Source: Yponomeuta sedellus (taxonomy: Eukaryota > Arthropoda > Insecta > Lepidoptera > Yponomeutidae). Taken from it: 64,000 nucleotides of DNA. The stretch lies in the NCBI GenBank assembly GCA_934045075.1, contig OW203738.1:2666001-2730000 (forward strand), written 5' to 3'. The number at the start of each line of letters is the position of its first letter. Position 1 is the first letter of the stretch. The notes beneath the pieces were generated by a model, which made no database searches, was not told the DNA's origin, and saw nothing but the letters and a program-made list of their open reading frames with translations. This document shows positions 41,388-52,009 of the stretch, one piece after another. Made by a program: the position numbers and the translations under genes.

Positions 41388-41891
41388 TTTTGGCATTGGA
41401 ATGCGCGACTAGCGTCGTCTTACTACCCAGGGAGGTTTCCTCACGGTGTACTCCTTCACAATGCGGCGTAGACTTGCGACACACAAGAACGTTAAACATA
41501 TTGAGTGGTATTAAATAAATAACGAAAATAGATGCGCAGAGCTCAAGTTATATGCACGGAAAACAACACAACCCTTACCTCATTATAAGCCCACACTATC
41601 TTTATTAATACTAACAACGGACGGCCGGCAATTTCCCTCCGTTTTTCCACCTGAGTGCGCCAGGCGATTATTTACTTTAATCATAATGACGTTAGATGGC
41701 AAATGGCTCGGAACGGCTTCCAGGCCACTTGGCCGAGTCACTTCGGGTTGGTAGAAAGTCGAGCGTCGTTCCTGGTAAATACTGTTACTTTGTATTTGTA
41801 AATTATTATTATCCAACTGTGGCGGAGCCCAAAAGAAGGGTGTGTAGCTTTATAGAACGTCACTAAATCGAGCTGTTAAAAGTCAAATAGG

Positions 41892-42302
41892 TACATCATA
41901 CATTGCTTCTAGCCCCACACTAGGATACCCTGTGTCGTGGGAACCAGAAACAACGACATCATAAACATGTAAACATCCAAGACCTACCGTCTTGGATGTT
42001 TATTCTTACTTGTCCAATTTAGTAAACAAGATTCTAACCTTAAAATTGAGATTAGATGCCTAAACTAGACATTTTCTCGCAAATTCATGAACTATCATGA
42101 ACTATGTTTATAAATTTGGCAGCGTGTTATCTAAAAGAGTGTTCCAAGTTACTTTATTTGTGGTTTTGGACTAAAAAGTTACAGTTTACGGGTAGAATCT
42201 TGTTTACTAAATTGGACAAGTAAGAATAAATATATTGAAGGTCTTTTTGTCCCCAGGCGGGGTTCTAACCCTCTTGCATGGTAGGCAGATGCGCCACAGA
42301 GG
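41892..42302 (-). mobile_element. SINE-A copy split by a MITE
   Basis: SINE-A body at 41,892-41,988 and head at 42,238-42,302 (reverse strand) are separated by a MITE at 42,000-42,231. Near the left junction 'acatccaagac' and 'gtcttggatgt' form a short palindrome. Confidence 0.8.
42000..42231 (-). mobile_element. Tc1/mariner-type MITE (copy 2, inverted)
   Basis: Same family as 34.27 and 50.05 kb, opposite orientation. The outermost bases (CAGTC) are lost at both ends, so the insertion scar has been altered. Confidence 0.8.
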
Positions 42303-42399
42303 AAGTTATTGAAGTCATTACGAAATTAATTGTCAATTTCTATGTTTTAGCGCCACAATACTTCTATTTATGAACTCTATTTTTATAGCTTTAGAAAAA

Positions 42400-42480
42400 A
42401 GCAGGCTGAGATTCGAACCCACGACCTCACGATAGAGAGGCTCTATCGCTCTCTCATTCTACCGCTACCACCGCTTAATG
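42400..42480 (-). mobile_element. tRNA-like SINE head fragment
   Basis: On the minus strand 'agcggtggtagcggtagaat' and 'gtgggttcgaatctcagcc' look like A- and B-box areas. Confidence 0.5.
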
Positions 42481-42853
42481 TAATTGCATATAAAAAATAC
42501 TTATGGCATTCAGCACTTTTCAGCAACTTTCAGGCGCTGCTTAAATCATCCGAAACGGTTACAAATGACTGTGATGTCCAAAATATTCACCTGTGCCTGT
42601 GATCGTGATGTATTGGTGTGAAATTGTCACAATTTCGAGGCTACTTAAGAAGCACAGACGTAACAATAAGCTCACGACTGAGAGCCGCGAGTTTGGCAGC
42701 CTCCGCTTAGTTTGACAGCCGTATAACTTGCCGAGGAGATGGCCCGATTCCATTTTCAGATAGCGGTTTTAAATGAAACGCTTTGGTATCGTGACTTCCG
42801 GAACGAGCGGGCTGGGACCTAGATTAAATTTTATTGATCAATATCTGCTGTGT

Positions 42854-43098
42854 GGTGTCGGCCTAGAGTATAGCACCAACCCAATTCTTCCCGCGGGTGT
42901 CGTAAAAGGCGACTAAGGGACAAACCGGGGGGTGGGCAGCAGCGCTCCCTGCAGTACAATTCCACCGAACTGCGATCCCCAACCCGCATGCCCAGCGTTG
43001 GGATTATGGGCATTACCACCTATGATAGCACAACGTGGCGCTCTTTAGGTGAGGGCCATGTCCAACAGTGGACTTGCATAGCCTGAAATTGAATTGAT
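42854..43098 (+). mobile_element. RTE-derived short element (5' + 3' ends)
   Basis: Starts with 'gggtgtcgtaaaaggcgac', as in RTE 5' leaders, and ends with 'gtccaacagtggacttgc' and 'gaaattgaattgattgat', an RTE 3' end. No coding part lies between. A reverse copy is at 52.5 kb. Confidence 0.6.
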
Positions 43099-43237
43099 TG
43101 ATCAATATTTACATATTAACCGGTCTAATCGTAATTTTTTTTATATAGCCTTGACAGTGTCCCACTGCTAAGCAAAGGCCTCCCCTTTCGTTTTCCACTT
43201 CTCCTAGTTCAAGGCCACCTCCTGCCAGCATTTTGAC

Positions 43238-43410
43238 GACCTCTATGGCGTAGCGGTAGCGCATGCGCCTACCATGCGGGAGGTCCCGGGTTCGAGCCCC
43301 GGCTTCGGCATGAAAAAAACACCCCAGGTCTTGGTGTGGTACGCACGACACAGGGTATCCTAGTGTGGGGCCAGCAATGTATGTTCCTGTATGTAAATGT
43401 AAAAAAAATG
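43238..43410 (+). mobile_element. SINE-A copy with small deletion
   Basis: Head 'gacctctatggcgtagcgg' complete; the body lacks about 20 bp around 'gatgtcgttgtttctgg'. Confidence 0.8.
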
Positions 43411-43639
43411 TTATGGTAAAAAGGTCGTAAAGTCGAACCGCCATCTCCGCTAGGGTCGGTCACTTTGGCGATATCCGTCACGTGGATCCCAGTTAGTGAC
43501 GTTTTTTGCCCACCCTTTTGAGCTCATCAGGCACGTGGTCTGCCCAATTCCACTTCAGCTAAGCAGTTGGAGCTCAATTTTAGCGATGTGGCGATTATTT
43601 TTAATCAAAACAATATTATTGACTTAAATCAGGATTGTT

Positions 43640-44007
43640 CAGGGCTGGTCCACCAGTTCAAAGTCGCTCAGCGAACTATGGAGAGAGCTATGCTCGGAGT
43701 TTCTCTGAAGGATAGGATTGGTAACGAATGCATCCGACAGAGAACCAAAGTTATCGACATAGCTCAGAGAATCAGTAAGCTGAAGTGGCAGTGGGCTGGC
43801 CATATCTGGCAATGAACCGACAACCGTTGGAGTAAAAGTGTTCTTGAGTGGAGACCGCGACTCGGCAAACGTAGTGTAGGACGCCCTCCGACCAGGTGGG
43901 CTGACGATCTGCGAAAAACTGCCGGCAGATGCTGGATGCGGCAAGCTGAAGACAGTGCGCTATGGCCCTCATTAGGGGAGGGCTATGTCCAGCAGTGGAC
44001 TACATAA
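43640..44007 (+). pseudogene. RTE-type LINE ORF2 C-terminus, one stop
   Basis: Encodes 'RTMERAMLGVSLKDRIGNEC', 'RISKLKWQWAGHIWQ', stop, 'TDNRWSKSVLEWRPRLGKRS', 'VGRPPTRWADDLRKTAGRCW' and 'GEGYVQQWTT'. The stop at 43,813-43,815 is in the same frame and is the main lesion compared with the 53.6-kb copy, where the stretch is open. 3' end 'atatagcctgaagaagaag'. Confidence 0.85.
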
Positions 44008-44094
44008 TATAGCCTGAAGAAGAAGAAGGATTGTTCTTCTTCTAGGGCGGTACGCTCTTGACAGGGCGGTCGTGGTTCTGATGAAGAGGTTTTA

Positions 44095-44250
44095 TTGTAG
44101 GCTAATGTGGCATGCCTCACGATGTCTTGTCATTCCTCTCGGTTAGATGCCACTGTGGTGCATTCATGAAGTTTTCTGCCCACAGTGGACTAACTTGGTC
44201 GGTTCATCGCATTGGTGCTCTACCGCGTGTTCTGGTGGCCTCTACCATTC
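44095..44250 (-). pseudogene. LINE RT C-terminal fragment
   Basis: The minus strand reads 'MVEATRTRGRAPMR', stop, 'TDQVSPLWAENFMNAPQWHL', the same type of end as 11.9 kb. Confidence 0.55.
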
Positions 44251-44300
44251 CTCGCCATTATCTTACCATAAGTAAACTCTGAGAATCAGAGCGGAACCTC

Positions 44301-44545
44301 GGAGCCAATTCTCACTTCATTAGCAAATAATTCACGTTTACGGCTCTAAGGCTTATGACTTGAATCCTACATAAAAAGTCGAGCGACAGCTAAAATGTGT
44401 ATTCTGAACTCCATGCTAGACTGAATTCGAATGATAAAATAAATGCCTAATGACTCTGTCCACTTTTCTTATTTTTATGCGACAAATGTACAAGTCTTCG
44501 AATATTTTGCGTTGCTTTTCATTAGTATGGGTAAAAATCTAATCC
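44301..44545 (+). repeat. Family D repeat copy
   Basis: Runs 'ccaattctcacttcattagc', 'aaaaagtcgagcgacagc', 'ctgaattcgaatga', 'tttttatgcgacaaatgt' and 'ttcgaatattttgcg'. Other copies at 47.36-48.21 (interrupted), 48.5-48.7 and 53.34-53.55 kb. Non-coding, class unknown. Confidence 0.7.
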
Positions 44546-44549
44546 CTGT

Positions 44550-45540
44550 TCAAACTCATCCGACAAAAATAAAGTAAGTTAATCCGGATTTAAGTCATTA
44601 ATGTGTAGTACAAAAGTTTTAGTTCAAAGAAAACCAAAATAATGTCGTATTTGACAAAAAGTCAAGCAGCCACAAAATTTATGTTTCGTCCAAAATTAAA
44701 ACCAGATTCTGTTAACTTTATAAAGTCCTAGAGATCATTATCAACCGACTGTCTTTCTTTGAGGCGACCCTGGTATAAAAATAATATTAAATGTTTTTGT
44801 ATGAGTATATATTATGTGGTTTTTGTTGTTTTGATATGCTTACTTTTATCTCGAGAGAATAAGCCGTTGGAAGCCGCAGCTGCGCTAAATTAAATTAGTT
44901 CCAAAATACATAAACAAGATTAACAAGTAAACTAACCGCTAGTAACTTGTTTCCGCTTCGGTTTATAGTGAAAACAATGGAGATGATACCTAGAATTATT
45001 AACATCTCTGCTTTTGTAAAAAAATTAAATAATTTTTTTTCATTTAAAGTTATTGAAGGCAATCACGCAATCTTATCATCCGTATATGTAGCAACAAATG
45101 TATTAGGTTTAAGATGATTTGAAAAGAGTTAGTCAGAGTGGCCTTTTTTCCTGCTACCATTTTCGGTACGAAGTTCTCCGGAACATCTAGTATAATACTA
45201 TTAATGTGAAAGTTTGTGAAGTGTTTTGATTTACGTAACGTGACGTACAGATAGACAATGACATCTACCCTTTGTATATCAGTTAATTACGTTTTACATA
45301 ATACATTGTAACGGTGCAAACCTCTTTACATCATTTTTAGTTCTTTTTCTACCTATCATTTTCAAATATTTAAATTATTTCACACATTTTTCGATTTCCC
45401 TTATTTTTCATCATTACAACTTTACCCTTCGACCAGATCTGACTATATTACCTGCTTATCCGTTTTTATCCAGTTTTTCTGTTTTATTATAAAATATACC
45501 ATTAATCTGCAAATAAAGTCACAATTAAAGTCGTTATATA
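44550..45540. other. AT-rich region with family E fragment
   Basis: A short family E fragment is recognisable at about 45,105-45,180 ('aagatgatttgaaaagag'); the rest is unassigned. Confidence 0.4.
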
Positions 45541-45546
45541 TTATAT

Positions 45547-45682
45547 ATCCCTTTAATATATATTATAAATTAAACGGTCCTAATTGCGATAATGTTGGAA
45601 TGAAGTAGAAATTATATATTTCTACTTCATTCCAACATTATCGCAATTAGGACCGTTTAATTTATAATATATATTGAAGGGA
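45547..45682. repeat. Near-perfect 64-bp hairpin
   Basis: Arms 45,547-45,611 and 45,618-45,682 are reverse complements with about one mismatch and a loop of about 7 bases. The arms contain 'ttaaacggtcctaattgcga', related to the AATCGCGATT box repeats. Confidence 0.9.
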
Positions 45683-46119
45683 TCTAATTTTTTATTATTA
45701 TTAATACGTTTATTGCACAATAAATTCGTACAATGTGGCGAACTTAATGCCATAAGCATAACTGTGACTATAATTATGTATAACTATGTATAATCATCGC
45801 GAATCATTAATACAGAGACCAACGTACGAATTGATACATAAGCTACTTGATATACCGGTAACGCGTACCCGCGAGTTAATGTATAACCCGGGCGAAGCCG
45901 CGTGTTAAAGCTTGTATGAAATAAAATAAACTTTATACAAGCGCAATAATTTCTCCGAATAAGACTCAAGGTATGTTTACATGCATACATGATTGCTAAT
46001 ACATTATCGAGGCGATACGCTTCTGTGAATTTATTCTCTGCGATGTGTTCCCGCGAAATGTAAAAATACTTTTTCCTTAACCATTGTTTATGGAGGCATA
46101 ATGTTTTCTTTTCTATGTT

Positions 46120-46400
46120 GCCTTTAAACGTCCCACTCCAGAGAGTGAGTATATAGTCACTCTCTTATTTCAATACCTCAGACACTACGTTTCCTCACGA
46201 TGTTGTCCTCCACCGTTAGCGAGAGGTAGTGGCCAATCCGCGGTAGGCACGCGAGGTAATTAACCATAGGGTAAATTACCTCGCGCCGTTAAGGAAAACA
46301 TCGTGAGGAAACCTGAGTGTCTGAGGTGTTCAAATACGTCAGCGCATGAAATTGACAATCCGGAGTAGGCAAGCGTGGTCGATGGTAATGTGCGTTTCAG
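46120..46400. repeat. Family G copies in opposite orientation
   Basis: 'acgtcccactccagag' and 'cctcacgatgttgtcc' at the left; 'aacatcgtgaggaaacctga' and 'tgaaattgacaatccgg' at the right. The junction holds a hairpin with 'cgaggtaatt' arms around 46.25-46.29 kb. Confidence 0.55.
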
Positions 46401-46454
46401 TGGGTTGTTTATGGGTGAAATAAAAAATATATTGATACACTTACCTCGACTTAG

Positions 46455-46580
46455 ATCGATAGAATATTCTTTATTGCATGCACACCAGGAATTACATAAG
46501 AGACTTAAAAAATAACGTAATACAGTACAAGTGGCGGCCTTTTTGCTAAAAGTAATATCTTCCAGACAACTATTGATGAA
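46455..46580 (-). mobile_element. CR1-like LINE 3' end, subtype
   Basis: 'gaatattctttattgcatgc', 'ccaggaattaca' and 'cttccagacaac' match the reverse of the LINE 3' ends at 12.5 and 54.2 kb. Confidence 0.6.
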
Positions 46581-46689
46581 AAAGAAAGAAACTGAAATAT
46601 AGGTAGTCGGTGCAACTAAACAATATCAAACAAGATATTTTTATAATTAATACACATACATAAACTGTATATAAATATTAAATAAATAA

Positions 46690-47010
46690 AGATAAGGTCG
46701 CGGGTTCGAATCCCGCATGGGTGGAATCACGGTGGAATTTTAGCCTCTAAATAGGTTTTTAAAATTGTCCTTAGCACGGGTTAGTGCATTAAAAAGAATG
46801 TAATCATGTGGGTACAGCGATATCATTCCGATGTAAAATCCGTTGCTGCCTGTACGTAATACAGAGAGTATTGTAAAGAGGTTCGAAATTTCACTGATGC
46901 CGGTGAGTCGACCATTTAGCTCAGTTGGGAGAGCGCTGGCACGATCAGAGGTCACGAGTTCAAGTCCCGGCATGGGTGGATTTTTTAGCCTCTAAATAGG
47001 TTTTTAAAGA
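46690..47010 (+). mobile_element. SINE-B dimer, diverged
   Basis: Half a head ('gtcgcgggttcgaatcccgc') with tail, then a second complete unit with head at about 46,910-46,976 and tail 'tctaaataggtttttaaag'. The same tandem order as the 308-bp arrays, but older and without visible flanking duplication. Confidence 0.75.
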
Positions 47011-47396
47011 TAAACATACAACAATATTATATAGGACATGAACCAAAAAAACCGTTTGACCGTAAAGTATCGACTTGATCTTGGTCAATTACAACAAAAA
47101 TAGGAAACAAAAATCTTGAGTTAAATTTTACCATTCGTTCATTTGTAATTAAAATAGCGCCAAAAAAGGTCGTCGAGACATTAATTTTCCTTAACGCGCG
47201 AGAAATCGTTTTATTTCGCGGCAAAAAAATTAAACGTTCTTCCGGCGATTGTAACAAAAGATGGTGAAAAATTTAGCTTTTTTTATACGTGGTCTTTCAC
47301 TTGTTTGCGTAAAGCTGCTGACCGATTTGAGCATTTGTAATGAGCGAATAAATAACGACCAATTCTCACTTCATTAGCAAATAATTCGTATACGAC

Positions 47397-47540
47397 CTGT
47401 ACCCTGCAAAGTGCTTGCAACGACTATGAACGTTGATAAAGCGAAGGTGATCTGTCAGGATCATGACAGCTGGCAGTCCCTGGTCTCTGCCTACCCCTCT
47501 GGGATACAGGTGTGAGGTTATGTAGGTATGTCTGTGTATG
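47397..47540 (+). mobile_element. LINE 3' tail with 11-bp TSD
   Basis: The last 144 bp of the 10.3-kb LINE type, ending in TATG-like repeats. 'tcgtatacgac' stands on both sides (47,386-47,396 and 47,541-47,551). A true, heavily 5'-truncated retrotransposition event. Confidence 0.85.
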
Positions 47541-47719
47541 TCGTATACGACTCTTAAGGCTTATTATGAGAATTTGGTCCTTGGAATTCTATATGAAAAG
47601 TCGAGCGATAGCCAAAATGTGTTTTCTGAACGCCATGCTACATTCAATTCGAATAGGAAAATAAAAGCTTAATGACTCTGTCGAGTTAGTTTATCTTACT
47701 TTTATGCGACAAATATCTA

Positions 47720-48160
47720 GCAACTGTATTCCAAGACGTTCCTCAAAGTCTCTTCGACTCATCACTCGACGGAGGTGGAGTCGAGGAGAGATGGAGGCAT
47801 TTCCTTGTTAGTATTACCAGTCAGTATTTGAAGTGTACTCGAATGAATACAATCAATGTAATCTGTGGTTTAACTCGAGTGAGAAGTTGGTTATTTATGT
47901 TGGCATTGGCAATGTCATTGCTAAGTTTTGACAGGCAGAAGTTTAGAGGCTTTAAGGTAGGTCCAGAGGTACCTTAGCTTTGACAGTTGATTCCTCGACT
48001 CGAGTGAGAAACTTGTTCGATTGGAGGAAATTTAATACCTTTTAAAATACTGATTTTCTCGGTTGAGTGAGTGAGTCTCACTCAGTAAGTGAGTTTCCTC
48101 CACTCCACTCGGTTGGGTGGAGTGGAGGAAAACTTCGGGAAACGTCTTAGAATACGGGTG
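47720..48160 (+). mobile_element. MITE inserted at TA in family D
   Basis: 441 bp with imperfect terminal inverted repeats (left 'ctgtattccaagacgttcc', right 'aacgtcttagaatacggg'), TA on both sides. Contains palindromic 'actcgagt' and 'gagtgagtctcactcagt' parts. No coding capacity. Confidence 0.75.
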
Positions 48161-48219
48161 TAAGCCTTCGAATATTTTGCGTCTACGCTTTCAATTCGCA
48201 TGAGCGAGAATCGGCGTTT

Positions 48220-48360
48220 ACGGTGGCGGGGAGTCGCTGGATGCGGGCTGCACAAGATCGTGAAAGAAGCTGCCAAGAAGCTTGGAAAAGCATGAGGGAG
48301 GCAGCATGTCCTGCTCCAGGCAGAAAATGGCTGGCGATGATCATGATGATGAATTAGCGA
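48220..48360 (+). pseudogene. RTE-like LINE C-terminal fragment
   Basis: One frame reads 'GSRWMRAAQDRERSCQEAWK', the last conserved RTE ORF2 segment, followed by ATG/GAT repeats. Confidence 0.6.
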
Positions 48361-48504
48361 ATATTTATTACTGGCAAAAGTTCACAGGTGGTCACAGTGT
48401 GCGTTCTTGCGAGCTTTTTCTGGAAACGGCAGTAAATTTGGCAGAAATTTCTCACAAGATAATCTCGCCAAGTGAATATCATAAATCTTAACAACTGTGT
48501 CAAC

Positions 48505-48715
48505 CCACTCTAAGGCGTATGACTTCAATTCCACATAAAAAGTCGAACGACAGCCAATTACGATTGTGATAAGGACACAAGTACGACATTATGATACCGC
48601 AAAGTGAGCAAAATTTACTAGCGCATAAGACTTTGTAACAATACCTGAAACTGATTTTCATGCGACAGATGTCTAATCCTTCAAAGAATTTTGCGTCTAC
48701 GCTTTGAATTCGCAT
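48505..48715 (+). repeat. Family D copy, diverged
   Basis: 'tctaaggcgtatgacttc', 'aaaaagtcgaacgacagcc' and 'aattttgcgtctacgctttg' keep the family order. Confidence 0.6.
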
Positions 48716-48876
48716 CGCAATCGTATCGGCTCCCAGGTGGATGCTCAAGTCTATCACCACCTTAAGGTTATAAAAGGGTTTATTCTGCAATTAGTGCCGG
48801 TAAAAATAAGTCTTTGTAACGTATCGGGAAAACCTTGCCTCACGTTCGAGAACTTGTGAGTTGGAATCCCGACATG

Positions 48877-48893
48877 AATTTGTTTACTACGTT
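48877..48893. other. Target-site duplication, left of array 2
   Basis: 'aatttgtttactacgtt' (17 bp) equals 49,361-49,377 exactly. Confidence 0.88.
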
Positions 48894-49360
48894 ACACTAT
48901 TTTTATTTTTAATGCACTAACCCGTGCTGAAATTTCACTGATGCCGTGAGTCGCCCATTGGCTCAATTGGTAGAGCGCTGGTACGGATAGCCAGAGGTTG
49001 CGGGTTCGAATCCCGGCATGGGTGAAATTTTTAGCCTCTAAATAGGTTTTTAAATTTGTTCCTTAGCACGGGTTAGTGCATTAAAAATAAAAATAGTGTA
49101 ATCATGTGGGTACAGTGATATCGTTCCGATGTTAAACCTAACTGCAAAGTAGGTAGTCGGGGCTGTAAGTAATGCAATTTGCTTAAGTCAGATGTCGCTG
49201 CCTGTACGTAATACAGAGAATATTGTAAAGAGGTTCGAAATTTCACTGATGCCGTGAGTCGCCCATTGGCTCAATTGGTAGAGCGCTGGTACGGATAGCC
49301 AGAGGTTGCGGGTTCGAATCCCGGCATGGGTGAAATTTTTAGCCTCTAAATAGGTTTTTA
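48894..49360 (+). mobile_element. SINE-B tandem array 2 (308-bp unit)
   Basis: Same 35-bp inverted stub as array 1, but joined to the direct units at a different point ('gctgaaatttcactg'). Two tRNA-like heads at 48,952-49,024 and 49,260-49,332, 308 bp apart, ending at the SINE 3' end. It differs from array 1 by 'aataggtttt' for 'aatagatttt' and 'gtaggtagtcgg' for 'gtaggtggtcgg'. Confidence 0.92.
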
Positions 49361-49489
49361 AATTTGTTTACTACGTTTTTATTTTTAGTAGCTATACCAC
49401 GGCGAAGGAACATAATATCGTGGATTCAGTTCCCACTAGGGTTTCCCGTACACTTGTACAAATTACCTCAGTTTGTGTGTTTTTTCTGC

Positions 49490-49750
49490 GTTTGGTACCA
49501 TAGCGCAGGGTATCCTAGTTTGGGACTAGAGCCTCGAGCCACGTTTACGAGTTGTAAACTGACGTGACGCGACGATGAGCGCCATCGATTTGTGTAAGTC
49601 TGTATATACTTGTACGTATTTTCGTGATTGTCACCTTAGCACAGCGTATCCTAGTTTGGGACCAGAGCCACGAATACGAGTTGTAAAACGACGTGACGTG
49701 ACGATGAGCGCCATGGACTTAAGCAAATCTGCTTATACGAGTTTTATTAC
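49490..49750 (+). repeat. 137-bp tandem duplication
   Basis: 'atcctagtttgggac' and 'cgatgagcgccat' occur twice, with unit starts near 49,501 and 49,638. A third partial start is at about 49,938. The unit holds a SINE-A-like 'cacagggtatcctag' piece. Confidence 0.7.
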
Positions 49751-50053
49751 CAAAAATACTCAGAGAATGTAGTTAACTTCAGTGCTGCCAATTTTGTCGT
49801 TTTTTCAATATTATCCAGTCAGTTTTCTAGGATAAAAAATAAACATTTCAGTGTCAATGACTCTGATGCCACGATATACATTATGAAATTAAATTATGTG
49901 CAAAAGTCGTAGTCATGCTGTCCTATCCTGGTCATTATAGCACAGGGTGTCCTAGTCTGGGACTATTATTTATATATTTATTTATTCAAAATAAAATTCC
50001 ACGTTATAGCAACGGTAAAAAATAAATAACCTACAGCTAACAACAGTAGATTA

Positions 50054-50303
50054 CAGTCTATTTATTCTTACTTGTCCAATTTAGTAAACAAGATTCTACC
50101 CTTAAACTGTGACTTTTTAGTCCAAAACTGCCATATTTCCATACATGAAGTAACCTGGAACACTCTTTTAGATAACACGCTGCCAATTTTATAAAAATAG
50201 TTCATGCATAAATTGCAAAAAAATGTCTAGTTTAGGCATCTTGTCTCAATTTTAAGGTTAGAATCTTGTTTACTAAATTGGACAAGTAAGAATAAGTAGA
50301 CTG
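50054..50303 (+). mobile_element. Tc1/mariner-type MITE (copy 3)
   Basis: 250 bp, TA|CAGTC...GACTG|TA; same family as 34.27 kb. Directly followed by 'taacaaactgctagcg', which resembles the end of the 58.6-kb MITE. Confidence 0.88.
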
Positions 50304-50724
50304 TAACAAACTGCTAGCGTACGAGAAACCGATGGAAAGCAACACTTAAAGGAAGTAAGCCTAACTGAAAGCAGTATTAAAGCGACTGACAAGATGCTTA
50401 TCTTCCTGAGAACTTTGGCTTCCGCCGCTCAGAGTTTATCATAACAATCCAAGGACCCAACTTCGAGACTGGAGTATTAAGAAAATGTATTTCTGAATAT
50501 ATTTCCGATAGTATTTTAAAATAAATTTAATTTCGATTATTAATCAGTATCTTTAAGTTCATATAAGGTAACTAGTTTATAAATTTAATTTTAACTTCAA
50601 TTACTAATAATCAATATTATTGACTTTACATAAAAAATAATTGGTTTGTCTATTTTGGAACGTAACTTCATAATTAACTTTTGTAATTTTTGCCGAGGGC
50701 AGTAAACTGACCGTTAATGATTTC

Positions 50725-50800
50725 TAAAAGACACCTGTCACCTCAGTCATCCGGGACCACGGCACCTGAAAAAGTGCCGAAACGTTAGAAAATTGTAAAA
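50725..50800 (+). repeat. GAAACGT box repeat, second subtype
   Basis: 'gacacctgtcacctc', 'gggaccacggcacctg', then 'agtgccgaaacgttag'. GGCAC and GTGCC form a short stem directly before GAAACGT. Confidence 0.5.
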
Positions 50801-50999
50801 AATGTAATAAACGAGCATAAATCCGTATAAAAACAGTTTTAATTATATATTTTCGATGTTTTAAAGGGTGCAATAATTAAGGTACGGAGATAGCAACAGC
50901 TGGGTGCCTGTTCGGTGAAGAAGATTTATTTCTAAAATACGTTGTAACAATAAAACAAAAATTAATTAGTTGGTAGTCGGGACTGCAAGTCATGCAAAT

Positions 51000-51150
51000 T
51001 ATTCAGCCAGATGTCGCTGTATGAAAATAATACAGAGAATATTGTAAAGAGGTTCGAAATTTCGCTGATGCCAGCACTTGCCCATTAGCTAAGTAGGGAG
51101 AGCGCTGGTACGGTTAGCCAGAGGTCGCGGGTTCGAGTCCCGGCATGATG
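51000..51150 (+). mobile_element. SINE-B copy, 3' truncated
   Basis: Leader and head ('gcccattagctaagtaggga', 'gcgggttcgagtcccggc') present, then replaced by GAT/ATG repeats. Confidence 0.75.
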
Positions 51151-51704
51151 AGGGGCTGATGATAATGATGATGATGTTCGACTAGGCCACGAGCGCTTCG
51201 CACATTTCGCTTCACTCATTTTGTGATATTCTTACTGTCACTTGCTGTTTTGCCACTTTTCACTAATATACTTCAATCTTATATGATATTCATTAGTTTT
51301 ATTTGATTTCTAGCCGAGCCAGCGAACTTCGTATCGCCTAACGGTCGATTCTTTAATTAATTTTTAATTTTTCTCTCCGTAAGAACCATCCTCGTACTTC
51401 AAGGAATAGTCTAAAAAAGAATTAGCGAAATCGGTTCAGCTGCCCTCGAGATGGACGCTTATCAACACACTCAGCGATTCATTTTTATATTATAGATAGA
51501 TACATTTAATTCCGCGACACAATCCTAATTTTAAATAATCAAACCATCTCTCGTCAAAAACTCTCTCTGCAAGAGAAAGCTGTAACTGCAGTGGGATGTT
51601 TATAGGCTCCATAAAACAACCTCGCGTTCCAGGCGGAAATAATTCGTAGGGGCCCACCTAGTAGGTGCAGTATCAGCAAAAGGAAATACAAAAAGTACCT
51701 GAAA

Positions 51705-51744
51705 CCAGCGTGCGTGAATGCACGGTTGCATGCACGCACGCTGG
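51705..51744. repeat. 12-bp-arm hairpin in a LINE-tail fragment
   Basis: 'ccagcgtgcgtg' and 'cacgcacgctgg' are perfect complements with a 16-nt loop. The left arm is part of an 'accggcgtgcgtg' LINE tail. Confidence 0.7.
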
Positions 51745-52005
51745 TTTGGACATAGTTAGACCTGAGATTTCCGCACTAAGCCTCATATGTGGGCCATTGT
51801 ACGTAGCAAGCGCTTAGGTACGCTAACACCTCAGACACTAGGGTTTCCTTACGATATTTTCCTTCACCGTCAGCGAGTAGAATTGCTACTATAATTTCAC
51901 AAATGTACATAACTTAGAAAACAAATTCATTGGTACCGGGGTTAGAACCCACGACCTCCCCATCGAGAAGCCGGCGTTCTACAACGCTCCGCAACCACCG
52001 CTCTC
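51745..52005 (-). mobile_element. SINE-F copy
   Basis: Reverse copy of the 63.32-kb element: tail 'ttagacctgagatttccgc', body 'ccttcaccgtcagcgag', and head with 'gttagaacccacgacctcc'. Confidence 0.75.
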
Positions 52006-52009
52006 AGGT

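Larger units (their letters stand above)
47355..48210 (+). repeat. Family D copy with two nested insertions
   Basis: Family D segments at 47,355-47,396, 47,541-47,719 and 48,161-48,210 become continuous when the LINE tail and the MITE between them are removed. Confidence 0.75.
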
